The position numbers and the translations under genes were made by a program. Of a stretch of DNA of 64,000 nt, positions 17,208-26,510 are shown piece after piece. The DNA is from Gemmatimonadota bacterium (lineage in GTDB: Bacteria > Latescibacterota > UBA2968 > UBA8231): the NCBI GenBank assembly GCA_009840005.1, contig VXOR01000002.1:1-64000 (forward strand), read 5' to 3'. The notes under the pieces are model-generated. The model was not told where the DNA came from. It searched no databases and saw only the letters and a program-made list of their open reading frames with translations. The number at the start of each line of letters is the position of its first letter. Position 1 is the stretch's first letter.

Positions 17208-17941
17208 GCACGGACGCCCAACATGCAAAGGAAGGCCGGTTTGGGCACGATCTTGTTCAAGAGCGCGTCGGCCAAGCGCCAAGCTGCATAGGGCCAGCCA
17301 GCACTCAAGCTAGGAAATCCCGCCAACTCCAGCAGTTTGTTGGTCGTCAACCGCACCGCGCGTATTTCAAAGCCCTGGCCTTGGAGATAGGCGGCGAGCG
17401 TCTCCTCGTCAAAGCGGTGGAGATGCGCGTTGGCTGGCGTTAGTCTATTGCAGTGGATACACAGGTGCTCGACAATGATCTCGCGGTACGGCACACTCAC
17501 CACCAGCCGCCCTCCCGGACGCAACACCCGCCGCGCCTCAGCTAGGGCCGCGTCAATGTCTTCGAGATGTTCGACCACTTCGGAAAGCACTACCGCGTCG
17601 AAACACTCGGCCGCAAAGGGGAGATAGTACAAATCGCCGACCTGATAGGCTGCTTCCGCAAAGCGGGCCTTGGCACCGGCTACCCCTACCCAGCCGATGT
17701 CCATAGCGCAGACTAGGGCACCTCGGCGATGGCAATACGCCCCTAACCAGCCCGATCCACACCCGATGTCGAGGACGCGTTCACCACCGTGCAAGTCGAG
17801 TAGGCGCACGAGTGTCTCCAGCCGCCGTTCTTCCGAGGCTCGACGCCTCGGGTCCAATGCTTGAGGATCGACAATCGCCTCGGCATCGGCCTTGTAGTGT
17901 ACCTTGTAATCGCTGAGCTGGCCTTTTTGAGTTGTATTCAT
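17204..17941 (-). CDS. Class I SAM-dependent methyltransferase
   Basis: A 245-residue methyltransferase with the Rossmann-type SAM-binding motif I VLDIGCGSGWLG (residues 56-67), motif II around CAMDIG, and a post-motif segment (FDAVVLSEVVEHLEDIDAAL, then LRPGGRLVVSVP), all typical of the Methyltransf_11/UbiE-like group. The substrate is not readable. The 4-nt overlap with the downstream flippase suggests it modifies a sugar or lipid carrier of a surface polysaccharide. Its own start has no strong ribosome site. Confidence 0.85.
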   Translation of the reverse strand: MNTTQKGQLSDYKVHYKADAEAIVDPQALDPRRRASEERRLETLVRLLDLHGGERVLDIGCGSGWLGAYCHRRGALVCAMDIGWVGVAGAKARFAEAAYQVGDLYYLPFAAECFDAVVLSEVVEHLEDIDAALAEARRVLRPGGRLVVSVPYREIIVEHLCIHCNRLTPANAHLHRFDEETLAAYLQGQGFEIRAVRLTTNKLLELAGFPSLSAGWPYAAWRLADALLNKIVPKPAFLCMLGVRA

Positions 17942-18076
17942 TATCGACGGTCTCTTGACAACGGCGGCGCAGCCCCCATACTATGCCACTCGTTACTCTT
18001 AAAATGGTCTATTTCTCAGTCCTCGCATCCTCTAAACAGGCTGATAATAAACCTCTAACCACGGATCAAATTTTCC

Positions 18077-19039
18077 ATGACGATTAAAATCGGCTTTGTC
18101 GGCACCGGCGGCATCGCCAACCACCACCTGCGCACCCTCGCCCAACTCGACGAGGCCGAGATGGTTGCCTTTTGCGACGTAGTTGAAGAAAAGGCGCTCG
18201 ACGCGGCCAGCGAGTACGGCGGCAGGGCCTACAGCCACTACGAAGCCCTGTACGACAGCGAAGCGCTCGACGCGGTCTATATCTGCCTGCCGCCTTTTGC
18301 CCATGGGCAGCCCGAGCTGGCGGCCATTGAGCGCGGCTTGCCCATTTTCGTCGAAAAACCCGTTTCGACTTCCCTAGACCAAGCCCGCGCCGTTGAGGCG
18401 GCCCTCCGCGCCCAAAACCTAATCAGCGCCGTGGGCTATCACTGGCGCTACATGGATACGACCGCCAAAGCAGTCGAACTCCTCGGCGACGAGCCGGTGG
18501 GGTTTGCCCTTGGCGCTTGGACCGGCGGCATGCCCGGGGTGTCTTGGTGGCGGGTACTGGCCGAGAGCGGCGGCCAGATCGTCGAACAAACCACGCACAT
18601 TTTCGACTTGGCCCGCTATCTGCTCGGCGAAGTGGAAAGCGTCCACGCCATGGCGCGCACCGGCCTGATGGAAGATGTCTCCAACTACGATGTCCACGAC
18701 GCTTCTGTCACCAACCTCCGCTTCCACAGCGGCGCGGTGGCCAGCATTACCTCGGCCTGTATGCTCTCCGCGGGCGGGCATGTGGGCTTAGAACTCTACC
18801 AGAAAGACCAAGTCCTGCGCATCGCATCCAGAGCGCTCACTATCGACCGCCCCAGCGGCCGTGAAGTCGTCGAGCAGGGCAACAACCCAACGCAAGCCGA
18901 GGATCGCGCCTTTCTCCAAGCCGTGCAAACGGGCGATGCCACGGGCATCCGCTGCGACTATGCAGAAGCGGTCAAAACCTTAGCCGTGACGCTCGCGGCC
19001 ACCCAATCCGCTATAGAAGGGCGCGTCCTCTCGCTTTAG
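18077..19039 (+). CDS. Gfo/Idh/MocA family oxidoreductase
   Basis: A 320-residue NAD(P)-dependent sugar oxidoreductase. The Rossmann motif is GFVGTGGIANHH (residues 6-17), and the intact catalytic Glu93-Lys94-Pro95 motif is in FVEKPVS. The second domain carries VGYHWRYMD and the QTTHIFDLARYLLGEV helix, whose His is the usual catalytic acid/base position. It differs from the family member at 7709-8812, which lacks the lysine. The gene is monocistronic and converges on the flavoprotein with only 1 nt between their stop codons. The substrate is probably a cyclitol or sugar, not identified. Confidence 0.9.
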   Translation: MTIKIGFVGTGGIANHHLRTLAQLDEAEMVAFCDVVEEKALDAASEYGGRAYSHYEALYDSEALDAVYICLPPFAHGQPELAAIERGLPIFVEKPVSTSLDQARAVEAALRAQNLISAVGYHWRYMDTTAKAVELLGDEPVGFALGAWTGGMPGVSWWRVLAESGGQIVEQTTHIFDLARYLLGEVESVHAMARTGLMEDVSNYDVHDASVTNLRFHSGAVASITSACMLSAGGHVGLELYQKDQVLRIASRALTIDRPSGREVVEQGNNPTQAEDRAFLQAVQTGDATGIRCDYAEAVKTLAVTLAATQSAIEGRVLSL

Positions 19040-19040
19040 A

Positions 19041-19592
19041 CTATTCGTCTTCGATCAGATCGAAGTCGTGGATGTCCTCGCCGGCCTTGGCCGAAAGGAT
19101 GTCCAGCGCGGCGCAGGCTCCGTCGCCAGCGGAGATAATGGCCTGGATCTTCTTCAGGCGAGTGCTCCAGCCAAGGACGTATAACCCTTCGACCGAGGTG
19201 CGGCCATTGCGGTCGGCCGCCAATCCGTCGGCTTCTTTGGCCACACCCAAGCTCTCGGCCAGCGGGTTGCTCGGCCCGGTAACCAAGATCAGATATTGAG
19301 ACTGGTGACTTTGGCCATCAGCGGTTTCGACGACAAATCCCCCCTCGCCCTTTTCAACGCTGCTGACTTCGACGGCCTGAATCTCCCCGCCAAAGCCGCG
19401 CACCTGCTCGCGGCCGATCTGCTGGAATTCGGGTCCGGCAATCTTGGGGATGCCCAAATAATTGTATAGCATGGCCTTGTGCATGAGGGTCTTGTCTTGG
19501 CCAAAGACGGTGACGCTCATGTCATTTTTGGCGAGAAAGAGCGCGGCGCTCAATCCACCCGGCCCATCTCCAACGACGATAACATCCGGCAT
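19041..19592 (-). CDS. Miniature thioredoxin-reductase-like FAD protein
   Basis: A 183-residue flavoprotein with an N-terminal FAD motif VVGDGPGGLSAALFLA, an ILVTGPSNPLAES segment, and the C-terminal FAD-contacting segment VEGLYVLGWSTRLKKIQAIISAGDGACAALDIL. These are the two FAD-domain halves of thioredoxin reductase. The NADPH-binding domain and the redox-active CxxC between them are absent, so it is little more than half the usual 310 residues. Similar single-domain versions exist in other bacteria and archaea. It may accept electrons from a partner other than NADPH. The start is supported by AAAGGAG. There is no obvious operon partner. Confidence 0.75.
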   Translation of the reverse strand: MPDVIVVGDGPGGLSAALFLAKNDMSVTVFGQDKTLMHKAMLYNYLGIPKIAGPEFQQIGREQVRGFGGEIQAVEVSSVEKGEGGFVVETADGQSHQSQYLILVTGPSNPLAESLGVAKEADGLAADRNGRTSVEGLYVLGWSTRLKKIQAIISAGDGACAALDILSAKAGEDIHDFDLIEDE

Positions 19593-19731
19593 TACTCACT
19601 CCTTTGACTATTTGGTTAGAGGGCGCAAATAAGGCCGTTCCCATACAGATTGTCAACTTGCCCCGGCGATACCACGCGACGCGAATGCTGGTGGGCACGA
19701 CCTCTGTGACGAGAGGTTGGCTGCCGTCGAA

Positions 19732-22700
19732 TTACTCGCCCTCTGGCTCGAACACCAGTTCCGGCACCACTACCTCCCAAGCATCGCATTTCGCTCGGTC
19801 ACGGTACTGCGGCTCTGACGCTTCGCGGCTCCAAGCCACGACGGCAAAGACTGTGGCGGACCTGCACCGCATTCCCGGTGGAGGTGCAAATGCTTGAGCA
19901 AGACGCCCCACCACCATCCCCGACCGGTCCAACAATTCCCAAGATCCAGTTTTGGCAATCCGCGTTTTTAGCTGATCGCCGGGCGACAGAGCGGCAATCG
20001 CACGATGCACCGGATGATTAGCGTAGAGACGTCCCGCGAAGCCCAGATAGACCTCGCTCAGACTCGGCCGTCGATATTGACGTGCGAGTTCCGAAATTTC
20101 CGGCTGCAAGCCATCGGATGTGCGGCGCAAAATCGAGCCGTTGTTCGGAAATGTATATGGCAGCGAGTGCGAGCGCCCCAAGTACGCCGGGGGTTCAGGT
20201 TCCTTTACGAAATCAGGCCGCGTGGTACCTACTGCGGGGCTCAATCCTTGAAAACGCACGAGCGCAAGGGTCTGCTGGGCGCGCGTCATGGCCACATAGT
20301 AGAGCCTGCGCGGCGCGTCCGGGTCCTCGCCCCTAGCGACTTTGTTCCAGCCTCCATCGAGCACGGCCACGTGGTCAAACTCCAATCCCTTGGCACGGTG
20401 TGCGGTCAGCAGCAAGAGCCCACGCTGGCGGCGGCGTACGTCTCGCCCCCACTCGGCCAGCCACTCAATGAAGTGATCCACTGGCATTTCCGCGTCACTG
20501 GTTTCTAGGGAGTGCTCGTCTAAGGCTTGCCCTAGCAGGTCATTCCATAGGCCCGGCGTTTGCGCATCCAGCCAGCCCCTCAGATCAGCACTACTCACGA
20601 TCCGGGTTTCCCGTCCGCGCAGCCATTCAACAAACGTTCGAGTTTCTCGCAGGAACCAAAAGCTCGGAATTTCTTCATTCCCCATCTGCACCGGGATACG
20701 ATGGAGTTCGCAGAAGGCTCGTACTGGCTCCAGATATTTCCATTCGCGTGCGATCACCGCACACTTGGACCAGTCCCAGTCCGGCGAGAGGGTGGCGAGA
20801 CGCTGTAACTCTGTCATCGCAACCTGCGCTTGGGAGATTGGGTCGGGGGACGCTGGCAGAATCTGCACCCGACCTTGAGCAACCGAATCCAATCCACTCC
20901 AGTCGCCGCCCGGCGGATTCTTCGTACGCGCTCGGTCAATGCTAATGGGATGTCCAGTCTTCATCCGTTGTCGAGCAGGCTCGATCAACTCATTGGCCGC
21001 TGCGATGATGTGGCCGGTGGAACGGTAGTTGTCGATCAGGTAGGAGGGCTTAGGCCCGTAATCCACTTCAAAACGGCGAATGAACTCCACCGAAGCACCG
21101 TTGAAGGCGTAGATATTCTGATCGTCGTCGCCTACTGCGAAGAGCGTGAGCTTGCGATCCTCATCTTTTAGAGTCCGTCCGGCCAAGGCCGATATCAACT
21201 CGTATTGATCCGCACCGATGTCTTGGTATTCATCTACGAGTATCCAGCGGAAGCCCGCGAGGAGCCGTTCCCGCTGATCGTCGGCTTCCTCCGGCTCCAG
21301 ACCCTCTCCGCGCAACAACGCTACTGCTTGGCGCAACACCTCCCGGAATGCACCGTCGTCAAGTAGCTTCCTTTCCCGCTCCTGGAAACTGACGCCGACC
21401 AGTCGCATGGCCAGCGCATGACAGGTGAGCACGGTCACTCCGCGAGCGTCGTTCCCGATCAAATCCACGAGGCGTCGCCGGATCTCGACCGCTGCGTGCC
21501 GGTTGTAGGCCAAGGCTAGGATGCCGCGAGGATTCTCGCGCTTTACGCGCACTAGGTAGGCGATGCGATGCACTAGCACTCGCGTCTTGCCGGAACCGGG
21601 ACCGGCGAGTACCAGCACGTTTGTCTGCTCCCGATCATCCGCGACGATGCGTTGCTGAATGGGATTCTTCAGGCTCTCGACGATAGTGCGCCACGATTCG
21701 GGCGTGGTCTCTCGCACAATCTCCTGGTCCCGCTCTGGCAGCCAACGGCCGAGGAAATCCTCCTCCTTCAGGCTGAAGTAGTCAATAGCCAAATGCAGCG
21801 CGTCGGCCATGTCGTCGCGGCCCCGCTCCGCGAATTCCGCCATCACGTGGATCTGCCGCACCTGCCCCTTGTAATGGAGATCGAGCGGTGCAAAGTCGGC
21901 GCTGGCAAAGCCGCGCCGCTCTTCGGCAAGCAGGATGGTCATGGCCGGACGGAATACCGCTAGACCTTTGTTCAGACGGATGACCTCCTGCTCGTGTAGC
22001 CATAGGAGGGCGCGGTCTAGCAGTTTCTCAGGGTTTCTGCTCTTTAGAAACAGGTCGGACGTGATCGCTTCCAATAGCTTGCCGAGCGTGGTTTCAGCCA
22101 GCAGGTCCGTGCCCCGGCTCCCGGAGGGCAAACAAGCGAGCAAGTGCTCCAGCAGGCGCTTTGCCCCCTCGCGGCGGCGCGACGCGAGTTCCTCCAACGC
22201 CGACCACTCGCGCCGCAGCGTCACCTGCACTGTCTCTGTATCCCGCTGTCGTACCCCGAGGCTACCGGCGTCGCCTCCTTCACCGCGTCCGTCGCGGGCG
22301 ATACTGCCGACAATGCGCTTTAGCTTTTCCGGCAGCGGATCGGTCACCCCCGCATCGCGCAGAGTTTGCGCGGCGACGCGCAAATGCAGGGGCCACGTCT
22401 GTCCCTTGCCCATATCCGGGGCCGCCTCGCGCATCTGTGCGATCAGGGCAGTTTCCAGCTCCGCCGCCTCATCAAAGCGCTTCCGCGAGTTGCGCTCCAC
22501 CCCCGCGTGAACAAAGGCGGTCAGTGCCGTATCGTTGCTGGCGATGCCTAGCTGTTCCAAGTCGTACAAGGCACTCCGCACCCCTTCGGCACTCAGGCCG
22601 GATGCGCCCATCAACTCGTCGGTAGAGATGCCCTCGTCAGGATCGGCCCCAATGAGCGTCTCGGCGATTCTAAGCAGCCGTCGCCGGTAGTCGTCGGGCA

Positions 22701-24903
22701 TGGATGCCTTCGCCAACCGACTGTGTGCTTCCTTCACCGAATCTACCCGGAGAGACGAAGGAAACACCTGCACTCGGTTCTCCTCCCGGGTCAACAGGAC
22801 CGCCTCCTCCAGCCAAGAGACGGCGGTTCGTACGCGGGTATCGTCGGTGGCCGAGTCCCGCTCGAAGACCTTTTCCTCGTCCTCTCCGAGGATCTCGCCG
22901 GCGGTAGCCACGACCTCACCGCCCATACGCTTCTTCCGATCCAAGTTCCGCAACGCTCTCAGGACGCCGTGAATCTCTCGTCGAGTGAGCCGCGAACGCG
23001 CCGACAGGCCGAACTGTCTCTCCACGTCATCCGTCGCATAGAGCAGTACGCAACGAGCCATCTCGCGGTCGCGGCCGGCGCGGCCTGCCTCCTGCATGTA
23101 GTTCTCTAGCGACCCAGGGATGTCGGCGTGGATCACCAGCCGCACGTCCGGCTTGTCAATACCCATGCCAAAGGCATTGGTAGCCGCGATCACGCGCAGC
23201 TCACCGTCGATAAAACGCTGCTGCACGTTCTTCTTGGTCTCCGGCGGCACATCGGCGTGGAAGTAGTCTGCCGCGATCTCCTTGTTCTGTAGAAACTCCG
23301 CCACCTCTTGGGTCTGCCGTTGCGTCGCACAATAGACAATGGCACCGCCAGATGTCTCCAGCGACAGGTCGTCTATTAGGAGCTGGTGGATGTACGAAAA
23401 CTTCTCTTCCCTAGTCGTCGGCACCACCGTAAAATCCAGATTATCGCGACGGGCACCGCCGTCAAAAACCTTGAGTCCGGCGTCGAGCTCGTCCCGGAAA
23501 TGCTGCTTGATGTCCGCCACTACATCGGGCTTGGCAGTCGCAGTCAGGCACAGCACTGGCGGAATCGGGTTCTGTCCGGCCTTTTCGCGGATGAAGCGGC
23601 CCACGTAGCGGTAATCCGGCCGAAAGTCGTGCCCCCACTTCGAGAGACAATGGGCCTCGTCCAGCACCCAAGCCCCGATCTCGCGTTGACCGAGCGCACG
23701 GCGCACGGTGGTGCTGCGCAATTGCTCCGGCGAGATGATGAGAATGCCGGCGTCGCCTAGATGTACCTGATCAAGCGCTTCGGCCCGCTCCGGCATCGAT
23801 AGCAGTCCATTGATAGTCACGCAGCAGTCAATGTTCTGCTTGCGAAGGCCCGCCACCTGATCCGCCATGAGCGCAACCAAGGGCGAAATCACTACCGTGA
23901 GAGCGCCAGTTTTGTCGTAGCGGGACAGAGCCGGAATCTGGTAGCAGAGCGACTTGCCGGTACCGGTGGGCAGAATCCCCAAAATGTGCTCCCCGGCCAT
24001 TGCCGCCTCGACGATGACCCGCTGCATGGGCCGTCCGTCCTCGTCCACCGGCTCTAGCCGGAAATCGTCAAAGCCGAACCACCGCTTAAGCTCCTTGCGA
24101 GCGTCGTGTCTCTCCCGACACCAGTCGCAGTTCGCCTCACCACAGGTCATATCCCGTAGCTGGCGAACCAACTCACCGGCTGCTGGAAACTGATGTCGAA
24201 CCCACGGCGGCATCACGGAATTGCCACCAGAAACGGACAGCCAAGCCAGCGCGTACGCTAGCGGCCAACCGCTTTGGGCGGCATTCTTAAGAACATCCCA
24301 ACCGCGATTTTGACAGGCGATGCCCGCAAGCCGCTCGCGAATCGCTGCGCTCGCTGCCGCGTCGGTTGGCCGGGGCACGTCCCGTATATCAGCGAAAACG
24401 GCGTCGAATCCCTCACCGTCAGATCCTGTCCCGGTCAGCCAATGCCACGCTTCAAGCAAGCCATGCGGCGCATCGCGCAACGCGGTTTGCTGATTGTCGA
24501 AAACTTCCAGCGCAATCCGAGCGTCGAGTTCCGGATCGTTCAATCGCCCGCGTTTGAGCTGTCCATCCTGATAGTGTTTGACGAGGTGGTGATAGGGATT
24601 GCGAGGAAAGGCGAGGGGGTTGAGCCGCAGCGTATCCACCGCCGGCAGCTTCAACAACCGGAGATCGGGTTTTGCTGCTTCCAAATGAGGCAGATCGAAA
24701 TCAATCAGATTGTGGCCGAGCAGAAAATCCGCGCCATCAGCGAAGTCGTCGAGTTCTACCAACGCCGTTGCCAAGTCGCCATCGTGGAAGACCAGCGGTT
24801 GATCAACATCCGGGCGCACCGCGGCAAAGGCATGAATGCGGTGGTCCTGCTTGCCGACCTCAAGGTCGAGCGAAAGACAGCGAGACGAAAGGTTGGAGTC
24901 CAT
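19732..24903 (-). CDS. Three-module DNA repair/defence protein: DnaQ-like exonuclease, RecQ helicase and UvrD-type helicase
   Basis: A single 1,723-residue chain. Residues about 10-135 form a DnaQ-like 3'-5' exonuclease (Asp13-x-Glu15, then HNLID at 64-68 and a later acidic motif). A cysteine cluster C-x4-C-x2-C (254, 259, 262) follows. A full RecQ superfamily-2 helicase comes next, with Walker A LPTGTGKS (Lys317), DEAH (415-418) and motif VI QEAGRAGRD (604-612). After a winged-helix-like and HRDC-like middle, a superfamily-1 UvrD/PcrA helicase ends the chain (AGPGSGKT with Lys1106, DEYQD at 1224-1228, GDDDQ at about 1260, and a C-terminal TAHRAKGLEFDHVAVL). ATG at 24903 is preferred over TTG at 24909. 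It lies 17 nt downstream of an AAA/DUF4143 ATPase gene. A DNA-repair or anti-mobile-element role is inferred. Confidence 0.88.
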   Translation of the reverse strand: MDSNLSSRCLSLDLEVGKQDHRIHAFAAVRPDVDQPLVFHDGDLATALVELDDFADGADFLLGHNLIDFDLPHLEAAKPDLRLLKLPAVDTLRLNPLAFPRNPYHHLVKHYQDGQLKRGRLNDPELDARIALEVFDNQQTALRDAPHGLLEAWHWLTGTGSDGEGFDAVFADIRDVPRPTDAAASAAIRERLAGIACQNRGWDVLKNAAQSGWPLAYALAWLSVSGGNSVMPPWVRHQFPAAGELVRQLRDMTCGEANCDWCRERHDARKELKRWFGFDDFRLEPVDEDGRPMQRVIVEAAMAGEHILGILPTGTGKSLCYQIPALSRYDKTGALTVVISPLVALMADQVAGLRKQNIDCCVTINGLLSMPERAEALDQVHLGDAGILIISPEQLRSTTVRRALGQREIGAWVLDEAHCLSKWGHDFRPDYRYVGRFIREKAGQNPIPPVLCLTATAKPDVVADIKQHFRDELDAGLKVFDGGARRDNLDFTVVPTTREEKFSYIHQLLIDDLSLETSGGAIVYCATQRQTQEVAEFLQNKEIAADYFHADVPPETKKNVQQRFIDGELRVIAATNAFGMGIDKPDVRLVIHADIPGSLENYMQEAGRAGRDREMARCVLLYATDDVERQFGLSARSRLTRREIHGVLRALRNLDRKKRMGGEVVATAGEILGEDEEKVFERDSATDDTRVRTAVSWLEEAVLLTREENRVQVFPSSLRVDSVKEAHSRLAKASMPDDYRRRLLRIAETLIGADPDEGISTDELMGASGLSAEGVRSALYDLEQLGIASNDTALTAFVHAGVERNSRKRFDEAAELETALIAQMREAAPDMGKGQTWPLHLRVAAQTLRDAGVTDPLPEKLKRIVGSIARDGRGEGGDAGSLGVRQRDTETVQVTLRREWSALEELASRRREGAKRLLEHLLACLPSGSRGTDLLAETTLGKLLEAITSDLFLKSRNPEKLLDRALLWLHEQEVIRLNKGLAVFRPAMTILLAEERRGFASADFAPLDLHYKGQVRQIHVMAEFAERGRDDMADALHLAIDYFSLKEEDFLGRWLPERDQEIVRETTPESWRTIVESLKNPIQQRIVADDREQTNVLVLAGPGSGKTRVLVHRIAYLVRVKRENPRGILALAYNRHAAVEIRRRLVDLIGNDARGVTVLTCHALAMRLVGVSFQERERKLLDDGAFREVLRQAVALLRGEGLEPEEADDQRERLLAGFRWILVDEYQDIGADQYELISALAGRTLKDEDRKLTLFAVGDDDQNIYAFNGASVEFIRRFEVDYGPKPSYLIDNYRSTGHIIAAANELIEPARQRMKTGHPISIDRARTKNPPGGDWSGLDSVAQGRVQILPASPDPISQAQVAMTELQRLATLSPDWDWSKCAVIAREWKYLEPVRAFCELHRIPVQMGNEEIPSFWFLRETRTFVEWLRGRETRIVSSADLRGWLDAQTPGLWNDLLGQALDEHSLETSDAEMPVDHFIEWLAEWGRDVRRRQRGLLLLTAHRAKGLEFDHVAVLDGGWNKVARGEDPDAPRRLYYVAMTRAQQTLALVRFQGLSPAVGTTRPDFVKEPEPPAYLGRSHSLPYTFPNNGSILRRTSDGLQPEISELARQYRRPSLSEVYLGFAGRLYANHPVHRAIAALSPGDQLKTRIAKTGSWELLDRSGMVVGRLAQAFAPPPGMRCRSATVFAVVAWSREASEPQYRDRAKCDAWEVVVPELVFEPEGE

Positions 24904-24920
24904 GTTCAATAACCAGTGTA

Positions 24921-26297
24921 TTAGCCGTTGCTTTGCTTTTCTCCGAGCAACCTACGCAATTGCTCTACTAGGTAGAACGGGATCGAGACCAATTCAAAGG
25001 ATTGGTCCGCCATCTCAGGCAAGGCATAGCTGGCCGTATGCCAAGTGGGAGGAGCGCTGTTCACGCGCACCCCTATTTTCTGTGCCTTGGTCTTGAGAAA
25101 GACCTGCAACGACTTAAGCGTGCCGGTCTTGCCCGCCTTGACTTCGACGGGGATGATTTTAGTACCCATGCTGATCGCGTAATCGACTTCGGCATTGGAA
25201 GAGGGCTTCTCCCGCATCCAAAAAAATAGCTCCGGCCGGACGAAGGATGGCTGCCCGTAGAGCAGATGCTGTCCGACGAACTGCTCGCAGACACTCCCTT
25301 GGTTTACTTGCAGCACGTCCGTTGCGCTGGTAAAATCCAGCAGGTTGAGGCCACAAGCACTGGACATCAAGCCCACGTCGAGGAACAGCGGCTTGAACAC
25401 AGTCTCTTTGATTTCCGCCCGCAGTGGGACGCCGTTGCAGGCACTGTGGTGGACGCGCCAAGCGACTAGGGCCTTGCACAACAACGACAAGGCATGGGCC
25501 AGATTGCGCGCCTGATCGTCCCGGTCAATACGGGCGTATTTCAGCCGCTGACCGATCAGCAACGGAAGGCGGGAGAACACCTTGCGCAGCCGGTCGGGAT
25601 CGGCTCTGCGCGCGTACTTGCCAAAATCCTCAGCAAAGGTCTCGAGGATCGATTGCTTCTCAGACTCGGTATCGGCAAGCGACGCAGAACGGGTGTAAGC
25701 GAACACACTGGCCGGCATCCCTCCCACCACCAAGTACTGCCTCACTACGTCCAATAGTTGACGGTGCAAAGGATCGGGTATGGTGGCGGGGAACTCAAAG
25801 GAACGGAGAAAAGAAACGAGGCGCTCTTTGCCTTGGGCCAACAGAAACTCCTCAAAGGTCATAGGACCGAGATAGAGGTATTCAATGCGGCCGACAGGCA
25901 CGGCAAAGGATGGCTCTGTCAGTGCGAATTCGAGCAGTGAACCCGCGGCGACGACGTGGATATCGGGCCGCTCCTCAAAGAAGTAGCGCAGCGCCTCAAA
26001 GACCTGTGGAGCCGCTTGAATCTCGTCGAGGAACAGAAGCGTTTCTCCGGGATTGATCGCTGTGTTGTACTGCAACTCGATCAACGGGAGAATCTCGTTC
26101 GGATCTTTGGACGCAAATAGCTGTGCCAGTTCTGGTTGCCGCTCGAAGTTCAGTTCCACCGTATTGTGGAAGCACTCACGGCCGAATTGCCGGATCAGAT
26201 AGGTCTTCCCCACCTGCCGCGCCCCCCGCACCACCAGCGGCTTGCGCTTTGGTTTGGTCTGCCAAGTCTTCAGATCGCAAATTGCAGCTCGAAACAT
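24921..26297 (-). CDS. AAA ATPase with DUF4143 domain
   Basis: A 458-residue ATPase. The N-terminal AAA domain has Walker A VRGARQVGKT (residues 23-32) and Walker B TLLFLDEIQ. The C-terminal DUF4143 region carries a restriction-endonuclease-like core (FFWMREKPSSNAEVDYAISM...IIPVEVKAGKTG), the E-x-D and E-x-K pattern of PD-(D/E)xK nucleases. These proteins are common, poorly understood accessory ATPases, often near mobile or defence genes. The start is supported by AAAGGA 6 nt upstream. It precedes the exonuclease-RecQ-UvrD gene by 17 nt, so the two are probably cotranscribed. An AT-rich, palindrome-bearing region upstream may hold its promoter. Confidence 0.85.
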   Translation of the reverse strand: MFRAAICDLKTWQTKPKRKPLVVRGARQVGKTYLIRQFGRECFHNTVELNFERQPELAQLFASKDPNEILPLIELQYNTAINPGETLLFLDEIQAAPQVFEALRYFFEERPDIHVVAAGSLLEFALTEPSFAVPVGRIEYLYLGPMTFEEFLLAQGKERLVSFLRSFEFPATIPDPLHRQLLDVVRQYLVVGGMPASVFAYTRSASLADTESEKQSILETFAEDFGKYARRADPDRLRKVFSRLPLLIGQRLKYARIDRDDQARNLAHALSLLCKALVAWRVHHSACNGVPLRAEIKETVFKPLFLDVGLMSSACGLNLLDFTSATDVLQVNQGSVCEQFVGQHLLYGQPSFVRPELFFWMREKPSSNAEVDYAISMGTKIIPVEVKAGKTGTLKSLQVFLKTKAQKIGVRVNSAPPTWHTASYALPEMADQSFELVSIPFYLVEQLRRLLGEKQSNG

Positions 26298-26310
26298 TTC
26301 ATTCCTTTAA

Positions 26311-26372
26311 GCATATAAAATATGACCCTAATAAAATTCTTACACGCATATTTTTATAGGGTTAAAATATGC
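26311..26372. promoter_or_regulatory. Paired AT-rich palindromes upstream of the DUF4143 ATPase
   Basis: Two palindromes, CATAT-AAA-ATATG (26312-26324) and GCATATTTT-n9-AAAATATGC (26346-26372), together form a larger inverted repeat with ACCCTA/TAGGGT inner arms. They lie 14-75 nt upstream of the ATPase start in an AT-rich patch within GC-rich DNA. This looks like an operator overlapping a promoter, although no clear -35 and -10 pair was fixed. Confidence 0.35.
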
Positions 26373-26510
26373 GTACACTACAAAATTGCGTCAAACCTTT
26401 CAAGGCATTCGGGATGGAGGTTGACCGCGAATTACGCTCCCCTATGTTTCTTATTCACCGCAGGGACGCCGAATGCCAAGCATTCAGGTGCCAACCGCTA
26501 GGAGCCTGAA

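Noticed and set aside
26471..26485. Small palindrome GAATGCCAAGCATTC before the first hicB
   Set aside because: Only 6 bp per arm and no second copy. It could be an operator but this cannot be supported.
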